Assembly (NCBI GenBank): GCA_014964245.1
Contig: JACVYH010000008.1
Coordinates: forward strand, 248,001-312,000
Source of the DNA: Nannizziopsis barbatae
Taxonomy: Eukaryota > Ascomycota > Eurotiomycetes > Onygenales > Nannizziopsiaceae
Direction of reading: 5' to 3'
DNA length: 64,000 nt
Under the pieces are notes generated by a model. It saw only the letters and a program-made list of their open reading frames with translations. It was not told the origin of the DNA and searched no databases. Positions within the stretch are counted from its first letter, which is position 1. Every line of letters starts with the position of its first letter. Of the stretch, positions 34,196-46,600 are shown in pieces. The translations under genes and the position numbers were made by a program.

Positions 34196-36294
34196 ATATA
34201 AGTACCTTCAACAGACTTCCAGCATGGCTACAAGACTAGCACTTTTATGTTAGCAGGCCATTCGAGGTTGAAGGTCAAGATGTTTGCGGGAAGTGGCTTT
34301 CAACCTATTACCATTCTGGAAATCAAGCATGTACATGTGAGCGAGCCGGTATTCAGCTGAGTGAGGCCATCAGCTCTTGTTTGGGGACTCCCACCATCCC
34401 AACTTTCAAAAGCAAGAGCAATAGCTTGGTATTCTCAGAACATTCAATCAGGGAGATGTGCTTCTGAAACCTTTATGATCTGGGAGTCCAAGAACGCAAG
34501 CAGGAGCCTTGGATGGCCGGGGTAATGTGCTGTAAAGGTTTGGAGACCTGAATACGGGCGAACTTAAGGCTAGGATCATGTCAAACATATTGAAGCAACC
34601 TAGAGAAAAGAACCATGCATGCTGATGAAATGCATGGTGAGCGGATATTGATCTTGAGCTTTCAAATTGCAAGGCAGGGAATATCTTGTGCAGGGATTCT
34701 CATTTCAAAATGGTACTCCTCCCAGGCAGGCCAAGAGTCTTTGCTCTGGGCATACAGTACTTCTGGTACTCAATTCAGATAACAAGTACCTCTGCAAGGC
34801 ATTTATTGTCTGTTAGTAACTCTGTTATTTAATGATTAGCGCAGTTAGTAATTTACAGCTCATGTAGGTGAGCTGACAGGAGATTTCAGCATCTCACTAT
34901 CTTTTCATAATTTGGATCTTCTAGCCTTGAGAGTAGATTTCATGTTTTCCTTCTTTCCCTACCAGAGGAATCTGGAATTTATCAATTGACGCTGTCTGCT
35001 TCTAATGAGATTTCTTTGTATGTTGACAGAATGAGAATGCGATTGGATTTGCAAGATTATAGAATGAGTTGGGAAGTCTTAAACAAGAAAAATTAGCAAA
35101 GAAAAACATATGAATGAAGTGAGATGAGCAGATATAGTAGAGAGATTTGAAGAGTGAGAGGAAGAAAATAAAAAATACTTGATATTGCTTCAATCGAGAG
35201 AAGTAGAGGGGTGAGACAGAAGATCTAATAAATGCAGGAAAAGATCGATTTGGGAAATGAATTTGATAAATATAATATTCAGAAATGAATTAGTAAAATT
35301 ATCTTTAAACTTTAGCAGGCTTATATTGCATCCTCTCCTGTAATTGATTTGATGTTGATCATTGATCTGATGAAGTGACATAGTGTTCGGAGTATTTACC
35401 CTACTTTCCAGTCAGTATATGACTCTTTCTCTGGGCTCATGTCCTTCTCTATCAGGCGGAGTCAAGAGAGAAAAGGCAAGTATAAGGACGGAAGACAGTG
35501 GTTTTGAAGTCTGGCCTCGCAGAGCTTTGATTTGATAATGGCGGTGATGAAGAGATGAGCGTATTTATCCTCCGCTCACACGGTCATGAAATCACAAGAG
35601 GAACCTTCGAGGTGGTATATAATTGAAAACGGCGTACCCGCATTGGTAATTGAGTTTTATACACTTCACTTTGCCATTCTATTGTCGGTGCTCCAAGACG
35701 AGCACTTAGCTCAGAGAAGCTCAGCCGACGTAGGGACTGAGCTGTTCCGCATGCCTGGACGTTCAATAGACGGAGATCAAGGTGAGGATAGATCCGGTTC
35801 GCTGGTATATGCAAAAAGAGCCCGATGAGTATCAAGATTCCGACCTGTCTTCTTTGTTGGAGTCTAGGATATGTCATAATATCTCTGAGGATGTCGTTAG
35901 AACCCATTGTAGCGAGAAGTTACGAAAGATTCTGTCAACAGTAGGACCGCTGTCCGATATGGGAGAAGCAATTGCACAAGATCAACAACTGCATGAATAG
36001 AACGGATCCAGAGACTAAATATTGCCACAGGGTATCCGCCTAAATTGTAGAGTGCTAAGGCAGCAGACGCGTATAGATCAAGACTATATCAAGTGAAAAT
36101 GGTCGGCGGTTCCTTTATGGAGGGCATCAATGACATTGTGTTTCAAGGCAGCCGGGACGTTTTGCCCTCTTTGCATCCTACTGTTCTGAGTTCTCCATGT
36201 GGAACGATATCCTAGAATGGGTAGATGCTGATTTGTTTCTTGCGGTAGGAGAGTGTGGTGTTGTTGCTGTCTATTCCACAACCGCCATCCATTA
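34196..36294. other. Relic-like, partly AT-rich intergenic DNA
   Basis: The stretch from about 34980 to 35390 is clearly AT-rich, about two-thirds A+T by eye, and purine-biased on the plus strand. An ATG-started open frame of 107 codons at 35584-35907 (minus; MGSNDILRDIMTYPRLQQRR) and an overlapping plus-strand frame have no known match. The segment may be degraded repeats; RIP-type decay is possible but not shown. Confidence 0.4.
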
Positions 36295-36797
36295 TCATTT
36301 CCAATCCAGTTGCGGCATATACCATCCTTTGATCGCCCTCCAGCGAAGATCCTCAAAAGATAACAAGGCCGACAGTTTGATAATAGCGACTACTATAACC
36401 ATCAAGCCTTTGAGATCCTTCTTTCGAAACAGATCAATTGAGCCAGGGATGAAATCTTAGTAAGATTATGAAGCAATGCATCATCAAAGACATTGTGCCG
36501 TGTGCACAGGCCAACGGGGGAGTTCGGGTACCAGTCATCTCCGCGGACACGAGAAAGTGGTATAAATGATGTAATATCAGGCAAGAGGCAGGACAAATAA
36601 TCTCCAGTCCGAATGGAATGACCACGCATAATAATAAGAGACAAGAAAATCTTCCTCCCTGGCGGAACTTTAGGGATATCAATAATCAAAAAAACAATAA
36701 TATTCCCACCAGTGACCACGAAGATTAATCCGAAACCAATCCCTTTTGACCCGCTGGTGTTAACGGGGAGTTGGAAAAATGCGGAGGCTTGGCTGCC
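36295..36797 (-). pseudogene. Possible relic of a membrane-protein gene
   Basis: On the minus strand, one frame (about 36797-36402) reads FFQLPVNTSGSKG followed by a strongly hydrophobic helix (GFGLIFVVTGGNIIVFLII). A shifted frame (about 36430-36295) continues with another hydrophobic stretch (LKGLMVIVVAIIKLSALL) and WRAIKGWYMPQLDW. There is no start codon and no convincing intron between the frames. It may be a decayed transporter-like gene or chance. I recognise no family. Confidence 0.25.
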
Positions 36798-39700
36798 TTA
36801 AAGACTGGAGACAAACAGCTTCAAAAATATGGAGAAAATCCTGAGCACTTGGAATCATCATCATGGTATCAACAGATCGGCGGTTGGTGACATAAAACGA
36901 TCGATCGGCTCCCATGAGCCGGCTCATTTCATTCGCTGCTTGTCACTTGTCACTGGTCAGAGGGTCGGGTTTTTTTCTCTTCCACCCGCATGTGAATCCA
37001 GAAATACGGGAGCCTCATGGGTTTCGAAGCCGAATAGAATCTTGGAAGCTGGTCCGACTCTAAAAAAGCTCGCGAGTCTCAAAAAGGCGCGCCGATCTTT
37101 TGAGGCTGTTTGCGGTTCGCTCTGTGAGTCTGCCTGTAACAAAATGCTCTGATCTTGCGGCGGTCAATTGGATCCGGGAGACTGAGACTAGGTAGGACCG
37201 TAGGAACTTGCAATGGGGCGCGGATGTCGAACGGAGAGCCAAGATCCTGTTCCGCTCTCTCACTCTCTTTCCTTTTAATTGCTTGGTAGACGTCACACGA
37301 GCGGCAAGAAGCAGTGGTGTTTTTTTTCTTGACAGAAAGAGTCATACAGGTAACAGCCTGTGTCTCTCCGGAACAGCTTGTCCGCGGGAGCGTTCCGAAA
37401 TCAATCATCCAAAGGAAGTCGATGAAAAGCAGGAAAAGTGGGAATAATAACAAAAATTTTAGGGAAGAAAAGAGTACATAGTAGTGGCAGATAGTGGGAG
37501 AGTACGAGAGCAAGAGGGATTTCTTGTCCTCCTTCCTGCTCCAATGCTCATCATACAATTGTGGACCGCAGATCAGCTCGTTCAATATAACAAGATGATC
37601 TCATCTTGATGTCAGATTCAGGGATAAACTGAAACGAACTCCGCCAGAATGAAATAATCTCACAGCAATATCTCATCATGAATGGAGGAAGATCAAAGTC
37701 TGAGCAACATCGATGGGCCAGCAAGTTGGTCACATCAAGTTTCGAAATTTTTATGTTTTTTTTCACGATGGTGCAATTCATCGGTCTCCATCTCATCTGG
37801 TGGTCGCACACTTTTTTGGCTCTGTTCCCAACTGGCATCCACCAGAAAGGAAAACAGGAGGGAGGACCCGCAAATTCCGCTTTTGCTCCACCGATTCGGA
37901 CATATCCACAGTGGTGTCTCCAGTTCGCATTCCACAAGTTTTGCCAGTTTATTGCCAAAACCCGATCGACGATTATGCTGCTGGTCCTTCTCACTCCCGA
38001 ATTCCGAATGAACGGGTCTTGCAAAATTCGGGATTATTATTATTTGCAACAACCAACCGGCATCAACAAACCAACAAGTTGCACGGGACGGGAACCGTAT
38101 GTTACCTGCTCCGCCTTGATCTCCAGCAGTGCCGCCTGCCGGGTATACCTACCGACAAAAGCCAAGAAGGGGTTCACAGCTTGTTTGTCCTGGCAGGCTG
38201 GCAGTGATGACAGGAGTCAGGGCCTGATTGAATTTGGGTTGGCGCCTTTTGCTGAACAGTGAAAGGGATTTCGGAGCGGGTTTCTGTGGAGATACACACC
38301 CAGAATGATTCCATCACGAGAAATTGGTTGCTGGGAAGATCTGTTTGTTTTGACCTGCTGCTAGTCATGTCATAGCGGTGATATGAGCATTATTGAAGAG
38401 GGGAGGACTCGGAGTATCCGAAAAGGAAAGCTCCACTGCCCTTTTTTTCATGTCATTTATCATATCCGATTCCGAGGTCCATTGACACCAATACCATGTA
38501 TGAAAACGGCGAGAGATTGTCAGATGGTGTCAAGAGCAAACGGAACCAGAGAAATCGATGTACTCCCTGAGCCGGAGCCTTTTTTTTTCTGGTTTCTGGA
38601 AACTTTCCTCCCTAAAGTAACCATGAGCCTCGCAGTTTCTTAAGCGAATCGGGACCAGGATATCCTGTCCTTCCATTTTCCTTTGCGGGCAGCAGACGGG
38701 AAACAAAGAAGAAACAAATCCGGGGGAAAAAAAAAAGGCACACGACGAATAAATTTTCGTGGTTGAGGACGATCCCTGTCGGATGAGATCTGAGAGTGTT
38801 GCTTTGTGCAAGCAATTTCTGATCTTCTCTTCTCCTCATAACTAGGAGTCATATACCAGGCGGTTACTCACGCGGGCTTTTGAGGTTGTATCAGATAAAG
38901 GCGGTTCTTAGCATCGAAGTTCCCCGCAAATCGATAATAAGATCGTTACATGAGCCATATATGTGATAACATAAGAGATATTATTTTCTCTCGCTATCTG
39001 CAAGGGCTTAGGAACCCCTCGGAACGCTGGCGACTATTATTATTAGCTCTTTCTCTTGATGATCGTCCCGACCTGGGGTAACTACCGAGTCAGACAAGGT
39101 TACAATTTCACAATCAGAAGCTACTAATTAAGCACAAGCTTCTTAATTTCCACAATATTACAATATTGTTACGGTCCCTTTTGGCGAGAGAGAAATAATA
39201 AATGAACACTCTGTAGGCCATGCCGGTATGTATTAAATGTGGTGGGAGGGGTCGGAATTCTCGTCTGATATTGGAGGGCAACCTTTCTCTTACCTACCTA
39301 ATCCGGAACTGCATGATGGACCTCCAGCTGTCTGCACTACTGCAATGTACTGTGCATACATACAGCACATATGTGAAATAAGCGGTCTCTCCGCAGAGCT
39401 TCATGGTCATGTTATCTGGGCAAGGCTTTCCACCCGAGGGTAGGTATCAACTGCTTGAACGATGGAGAATCACTATTCTACTTTCGGATATTCGACGGGA
39501 AATTTTCGCTAGCCTGTCTGCCACCTGTTCATTCTGCATCCATGGACCAGAAGAGTAGTAGTGCACACCATCTCTCTCTCTAGTATATACTCCGTATGTA
39601 CGTGCTAATGCCAGACCCGCCTTTTAGGCAAAATCCCAATTTCACACCCTCGGTCCTCGAGGAGAGCTAGGTACGAAGTACCTTCTAAAGAACTACTAGC

Positions 39701-41283
39701 GATGGCGAGTTGATATGCATTTTAGGCTGCTTAGAGTGGGGTGATCAGTTGCTCGAGATGCCCGATTGTAGTCTGTAGAAGTGTAACTCGAGAGGAGTAT
39801 AGTGAGAGGCAAAAAAAAAATCGAGCAGACCCATAACTATGCCATCGTACTCCGTATAGCCGCCGCCCAAGAGGGCAACACGGACTTCAAATGGCGGACC
39901 CGAGGTCCTGGTGAATCGGCGACCACCAACGGAGTAGGCGACACTAACAGCGAACTAACTCACTCGAGTCATATCCATGCTGGTCCGCTAAAACTCTTCG
40001 TTCCATCGTCTGCAAATCTTTTTTTTTTCTGGAAGCGAGTCATTGGACCTCCTCCCAACCTCCACATTAGTACTCATATTCGGTGATTATCACACCCGTT
40101 ATGGAAAAAAGTGAAGCATTCTAGGGATGGGCGGTTGATATAATCCAAAGAATCCCCAAGCAAAACCACATGGATTAAAACATGATTATTTGAAAAGCGA
40201 CTGACCTCGTGGTCAAATAATTTAGAAGTGCTGGGGTGGTTCAAAGAAGAGACCTTGATCAGAGTGTTCTCATCCCTGGGATACTTTGAATCGCGAATGA
40301 GATGTCCAATGAGAACCCCTGATATCAAAGTTCGCAACCATGCAAGCCCATGGTCTTGTCTGTCGGCCTTTACGGAGTACTTTTTTTATTTTAACTCCTC
40401 CTCCAGCCATCAGGGGTTTTCCTCTTGCTCCACTCCCTCTTCACAAAGCAAATGCCGTCCCATGTCAGGAAATAATACGGTGGTGGGAAAGAAGGGAAAC
40501 AGATGGGAGGGATAACCGACAAACAAAGGGAGCGAAAAAAAAGTCAAATCTCGAATGAGGCGCTTGCTATTTGTCTTTTTGAGCCAGCGGTTCTACCCGA
40601 TTCCACGCGAAGAGTGAGAAGATTAGCATTTGGCTACTTGTTAGGTTGGGACTAAAGAATGGATGAGAGCATTGAATGGAGAACGCTCGTTGGCTCTGGC
40701 AAGGGGGAGGCGATACAAGAAACGTTTGTTGGGAAGGGAAGACTTGCAACGGAGTAACCTGTGACCAGGTCACTTTCTCCCTATTTTTTTTACAGTTTCA
40801 GTCTTGACAAGTCGGTCTTCCTTGCTCGCGACACATTGGCGGGAGCCCGAGTGAGTGAGTGAGGATGATTGACCCTGCCGGCTGGCGCTGCGGTGCGTTG
40901 CTGCCACCGCAGCAGCAGCAGCTGCGACACCACACCACTGCACACCAACCTAATAACTAACTCACAGCACAGACAAACCGTTGTAAAGTCGTGCAGCATA
41001 CAAGAAGTACTCCGTACGGACAACAAGGTGGGTGCAGGTGGGCTTCCCAACCCTGCAACCCATCGACAAAGCCAGCGGCATTGACGCTTTAGTATGAATA
41101 TTCATTTTTCCGGCTGCTTGATCCGGGGAAGTCAAAGCCGCCACAAAAACCCAGCAAAAAAAAGAAAAGAAAAGGAAAAAAAACATTAAAAAAGGCCACC
41201 CGCTTTGGTGATGGTCCGAAACAAGAAAAATCTCAACGGCCGGCCATGTGGTTCCGGGCAATAATAGTCGATACTCTGTAGAC

Positions 41284-41299
41284 TACGGAGTACTCCGTA
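41284..41299. repeat. Perfect 16-bp palindrome of a dispersed motif
   Basis: TACGGAGTACTCCGTA is its own reverse complement and joins two 9-mer copies. Counting by eye, the 9-mer TACGGAGTA or its complement occurs 12 times in the window (11764, 17355, 32821, 39588, 39848, 40371, 41008, 41284, 41291, 45410, 45693, 45780), always outside the genes I call. About 0.5 is expected by chance with equal base frequencies. Many 7-mer variants also occur. The function is unknown. Confidence 0.8.
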
Positions 41300-42028
41300 C
41301 CGCGGGAGAAGACTTCCTTTGGTGGCTATCTTGCACTTCAGAAGCGAGGTGGCTATCTACGTACTACCGTTGAGAATCTCACGGACACCACCGCCAACGG
41401 GTTTCTCAATGCTCGGTAGCTTTTCACCAGTTGACGGGAGGTGACGGGTTGGTTGTGGTTACATACATACATATTGACCGGGGAAGCGCTCGCTGCGCTG
41501 CACTCTTCCGACTGCAATCTGCAGATGCGCGCACATGCATGGCGGGTTCAAGCTTTTACAGTCAGTACTGTACACCGATATATGGAGTAGAGTTTTGGTA
41601 ATTATATGTCTTTCCCTTGTCCGCTGCACGATACGAATCAGAGATCAGCCTCGTAAGCCAAAAAAAGGGAGACATGATGAATTTTGATTCGATGGATTGG
41701 TTTAAACTAGTCGGGCGGCGGTGAAGGGAATGGGACCACTAGGCAGGGGGTGTGCAGGATGGATACATACATATGCGGATGTTTAAGTTGCATCACACAG
41801 AGGGGGACAGAGAGAGAGTTCTTGGGATCTCTTGGGACAGCTAAATGGGATTGGAATCAGAAAAAAAAGAAACCAATAAGAAACAAGGAAGCGACAGAGG
41901 CCGCAGCTGGAGAGGTTTGGGATTCCAACGCAGTTTCACGCTCTGACTTCCCCCGATAAATACCAAGCTTGCATGGAGTCCGTTTTTGGCCACAGAGGGT
42001 TATTATTGGCAGCATGATTGGGTTTATC

Positions 42029-42076
42029 GCCATCATGGCCATCATAATCATCATCATCATGTCATCATGATCATCG
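42029..42076. repeat. CAT/ATC trinucleotide microsatellite
   Basis: Imperfect run of ATC/CAT units on the plus strand in noncoding DNA upstream of the SCOC-like gene. Confidence 0.75.
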
Positions 42077-42400
42077 GGCGATAAAGAAATCAGAAAAATA
42101 TCCTGACTCACGAATAATGTATGTACGGAGTGTGAGGTTCATATGATAGACAGAGAATTAATTACCAGCATTCAAAGAGAAGAATAATTATTCATTTTTA
42201 TTACTAGCGACTTTATTTTGTGTTTTGTCTTCCCGACTGGCTCCAGGGACTCGGGATTTGAAAACCAGCGAATGATTTTAGCGCCAAAATGAGGTTTTTT
42301 CTTTGATTCTTTATGGCTTCTTCCAAGGACCAAGGGTGATGGTAATAATGATGATCAAGAGTCACTCTTGGAACTTCCACGCACTGGTGAATGAGAGACC

Positions 42401-43084
42401 TCCAGCTGTCTCCGTCCAATCCACTGCTAATCCGTCAACTTCCCAATCATCAATCAAGATACTCGTACAGGTCTTTGTGTTCCCTCACTCTGTCTCTGTC
42501 TGTTTCCTGGAGGTCTCTACTCTCTCTCTTATACTCCTCTTTTCTACCTTTCCTCCTCCCATTCTACATATAATAATCCCAGCAATATATTAATTATTTG
42601 CCTTCCATGATGCTGATGATCCTCCTCCTTCTCCTCTCTCGCTGACCCATAAAACTGCCTTCTGCCTTTTCAATCCTTCAACCGGATCGACCCTCTCAGA
42701 AACTCCGGTCCTGCTGCCAAAACGTCACCTCCACCACCACCGCCGCCGCCGCCGCCCTCCTCCTTTGAGTTCTTCTTCACCTGCTTTCTTTCTCTTCTTA
42801 CTTATTAATAACCTGCCGCTTATTATTATTATTATTTCCCAAACCTCCCTCCTTCTCCTCCCTCAACTCAATTTATTTACTCCATTCCACACTCTTATTA
42901 TCTGTGTGCTTCATACTCCTTCTTAACCTCCGAATCATCAGAGGTGTCGAACATATACCCGTTCTATTCACCTCAAATCTTCCGTGCCGCGAACACACTC
43001 CTGCACTCCTAGATCTACTCGACACAACCCAGCCTTATTACCAACACCAAACAAGCAAAAAAACAGTCACATCTCTCGCCAGGC
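42401..43084 (+). promoter_or_regulatory. Pyrimidine-rich promoter or leader of SCOC-like gene
   Basis: Dense CT-tracts (GTCTCTACTCTCTCTCTTAT near 42513) and two microsatellites, CCACCACC...CCGCCGCC at 42728-42757 and TTATTATTATTATT at about 42830-42846, fill the 600 bases before the start codon. Long CT-rich stretches are typical of fungal promoters and transcription starts. The extent of the leader cannot be set without transcripts. Confidence 0.45.
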
Positions 43085-43654
43085 ATGGCAGACGGTCAAG
43101 AAGACAGACTTCCCTCTTCATATCCTCCTCCCACAATTCCCTCACAAAACAATCCCGCCGACTCGTTACCGACACCTTCACCGGACTCTTCAGACGCCGA
43201 AACAGACAGAATGACCAGAGCAGACCGCCCACGCTTCGCGCGAAGTAGTAGCGATTCGAGAAATGCAAACGGCATGTTTTCGCCAGAGGATGCTAGGGCT
43301 ATGAGTCCGCGTCGGAATTCGGAAGATGTAGAACGATTAGGAAGCCAGGCGCGGGATTCGATACAACGGTATGTCTTCACCATCTTCCTTTCACTCCTAG
43401 CAATTTCGACGCTCTTAAAAGAACCTCCGAGCTAATTCAATTCCCTCTCTGTCTACAGGCATGCCAGGAGTTTACAAGCCTCATTACAAGAACTCGCTGA
43501 TCGCATCGACGAAGTCCGATCCGATCATGACAAACTCGAAGCTGAAAACAGGTTTCTCCAGGACTACATTGGAGGACTGACACGCACCATGTCTTGCAAA
43601 ACCGATTTAACCTCTTCATCCGGTCAATCCAGAGGAAGGAGACATCATAAGTAA
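43085..43654 (+). CDS. Short coiled-coil protein, SCOC/UNC-69-like (DUF2205)
   Basis: Exons 43085-43368 and 43459-43654 give 159 aa. The N-terminal half is Ser/Pro/Arg-rich and disordered. The C-terminal half is a coiled coil, RSLQASLQELADRIDEVRSD, then HDKLEAENRFLQDYIGGLTR, which matches the pattern of the SCOC domain: long heptads ending in ENxxLxxYIxxL. Animal SCOC binds the Golgi GTPase ARL1 and takes part in membrane traffic and autophagy. A fungal equivalent at the Golgi is plausible but inferred. A bZIP-like zipper without a basic region is the alternative. It is the only confident gene in about 17 kb. Confidence 0.75.
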
Positions 43655-46600
43655 TAATATACCATCTATCTATCCACTCTTCCTTCATCCTGCCAGCGGA
43701 CGACCCGCCTGATTGGTAGGAATCTTTTTACTTGAACGACGAAGGACCTTGCATTATCCAGGATTGAGACCCCGGCTCTTTACTTCACGACTGCATTGTT
43801 ATGCCCACAACTATCCTACTGGAGAACAAACCCTGTGGTGCGATTTTCTGGAACGATTTATCTGCTCCTGGACTGTGATTTTACCAATTGGAGCCCATTT
43901 TCCTTCTTTGGACTCCTTTCAACTCTTCCCCACGCCCTTCCTTCCATATCCACAACGGAATTCCCGCTACCGTTCTGGACATTCTTCTTACCTGGGCATT
44001 TTATTCATCATACCATTTCACAACGATTCCTCTCCACAGGCCTAGATCAAACAGTTCGCCAGGGCAATATTCCTCCTCAAATATTTCCCACCACATCCGA
44101 TTTGGAACGAATTTCCTTTTATCTCCCATGTGACAACAATATACCAGTGGCCCGCGCCCGCCTTATCTAGTCCTAACACAAGTCGGAGCGCGCCCTGCTT
44201 TGGTTGGTTCCTTGGTCACATCTCGATAGATGGCTGCTTTTTTTTTTCCCTTCCTCTATCTCTGTGCCTCTCTCCATGCACTCTCCGGGCTTCCAGCTAT
44301 GGCGTCACAGGTGTTTTGTTCTTCTGTGTGGGATTACCTTTTCTTTGCTTTTTTCCTTCGACACACCGGAATAGCGTTTCCGCCCCCGGTACGCGTACCA
44401 TGAAATCCATCCCATGCAACAAACCGAAACCGGAAATTCGAAACCTTCCTTTTTTCTGGTCTCTGTCTCTCTCTCTTCCTTATCATATGACCGGACGACG
44501 ACGGGGAGAGAGGTATCAACATGTTCTTTTTTTCTACACTTTTCTTATTCTTGACGATTTTCCTTGTCAAAATACGTCTATGTCTGGGGTGTGCTTTCGT
44601 GGGGGTCGGGTAATGGGGGAAATATCAAGGTTGTTGGAGAGTTTAACGGAGATCGGGTCTTGCCTTTTGCTTACATCGTTCTGGGCATTTATTTTTCCCC
44701 TTTACTGCTACTACATCATCATCTGGTCTCATGGTTCACTGGAGTTTCCTTTTCCATTTTTTTTAAACTACTGGGTCTGCCTTGTTTCATCTGCATGGGG
44801 TTCATTTGCTTGTTTTCTTCTATGGAGTATGCAATTTTTACATATTTTTTTCTCCCCAGATCTTGATCTTCTTAGGGGCCATGTCAGCAAGCAAGCGAGC
44901 TTGGTCTGTGCATCGTTTGTGCAAATTCTGTTCTTTTCTAGGCGTGTCTTCTTATACAGCAAGAATCGGGACTTCTCTTCCTCTTATCTTATCAAAGGTA
45001 TCCTTCAATGCTTTGTTGATGATGTGGCCGGAGGATACTCGGGATTCTCCTCCTTCCGGGAATTAGGTGTGTTCTTCCTATTTTATCTATGAAGGATTCG
45101 GGTCTATACATGGGAAAAGACAAACGCGCAGTCCAGATGCGTCCTATTAGAGAACTATATTTCACTTTAATCTCCTTATCTTTTTTCCTTTTTATTTCCT
45201 TTTTATGACTAAAAACGGTGAGAGATGACAGATGGGTACCTAGTTTTATCAGAATTCCAAAAGAAGAATTTTCATTTGATATTCCCAGCTCTGTACTGCA
45301 GCTCAACTTACACAGTAATACCTTACTTCTCTCTTGAAAGTATAAGCATAAAAAAGAAGAGATAGATAAACCTTGCCCGTCAGATATCAATATCAAATAC
45401 TGCAGCTCGTACTCCGTACACATACCACTACTCACCGCATAAGCCAGTTTGAGACAAGTCGTTCGTTTCTCCACGTCCCAGGTGGATAACTACCTACCCG
45501 ATGTCCATCACATTCAACTAAATTACCCAGCTTAAAGCTCTGAGGAGACCTTCAAAAAAGAAGAGTGGATTTGATAAGCTAGGTACCACGCAATTTTACG
45601 CACGTCCGCTTGCGAGTTTTTTTTTTTTTAATTTTCTCCACACATAGTTAACTACCCAAAGCAAATCAGCGAGTTTTTAATTTGTACCATGCTACGGAGT
45701 ATACAACTCAAGATTCTCCCTTCTACACAGTATACTATGATTCAGCGACCCGGTCATTCCAAATGTCGTCGTATGTATGTACGGAGTACGGACCTCGTAG
45801 ATGTCGTCTGACCGACAAGCAACGTAACCAATAACCACTAACCACTAACTATCTAACTACCTGGTTGACATAGCTTACCAGCCAAAAGTAGAACCACGAC
45901 CAGTATTGGCCCCTGTTTTGTTTGCCCACCTTTTTCCCATCGTTTGTTTGACTTCCGTGAAGTCATCAGTCATAAGGCACCTGAGGTGTGGGCTTTTCTT
46001 GCTTTCCTTGTCGGGTCCTATCGGGGCTGATTTCAGGCGCATTTGCGGGGAGGATGGACCTCATGTTTCTTTCCTGGCGTGTCGGGTTTTTGGAGTGGCG
46101 ATTGGAAGCTTTTGACATTGTGATGATCTGACGTCCGTTTGTTGTTAATTAGTTTAGTTCCTTGCCGGGCGTGTGGCCCTATGGCAGTGGGATGGAAAAG
46201 GGGAGATGGATGGGAGATCATATGTTGGTGTGAATTCTACGTCATAGTTATTTACACGCGGGATTGATGAGGCTTTTGAAAGGAGGCGCTGAGGGCTGAG
46301 GACTGCAGGTAGCCTGATTGGGAAGTTACATAATAAAGACTTTTTTCCGGTCAAAGGAGGCTCTGGCATAGTTAGTGAAATGACGCCTCGTGACATCTGA
46401 TACCATTCTACCGCCCATGGATGGTTTCCAGTATCACCCACGCACTTTTCTGGGAGGCTGATGATCGTATCGGCTTTATCTCGGTTTCTTTTCTTGTTCA
46501 TCTCTTCTACACAGAACTGCTTATTAGGGAGTAGTAACACTTGGTTTTACTTTGAAGGAAATGCTGGGTGTATTCGAAATGATTGCCCGCCCCGATTTCA

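Larger units (their letters stand above)
36798..42400. other. Central gene desert
   Basis: About 5.6 kb with no gene I can support. Between 37551 and 38262 several frames on both strands are open at once, but none has family content, signal or codon logic. Copies of TACGGAGTA/TACTCCGTA occur at 39588, 39848, 40371, 41008, 41284 and 41291. A short imperfect inverted repeat pairs GATCGTTACA (38941) with TGTTACGGTC (about 39178). Simple repeats (TACATACATACATA near 41460, CAGCAGCAGCAG near 40908) are present. Confidence 0.45.

Noticed and set aside
37551..38262. Four overlapping long frames on both strands
   Set aside because: Several frames are open at once with no family content, no splice logic and no shared signal. 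This is what a stop-poor random stretch looks like.
38941..39178. Possible solo LTR or MITE bounded by GATCGTTACA and TGTTACGGTC
   Set aside because: The inverted ends match at only 8 of 10 bases and no target duplication or internal symmetry supports an element.
44130..45092. 320-codon open frame on the plus strand
   Set aside because: Its Phe/Leu/Ser-rich content follows from the T/C-rich strand, which has few stop codons. There is no domain, no plausible start context, and the frame sits in the tract after the SCOC-like gene.
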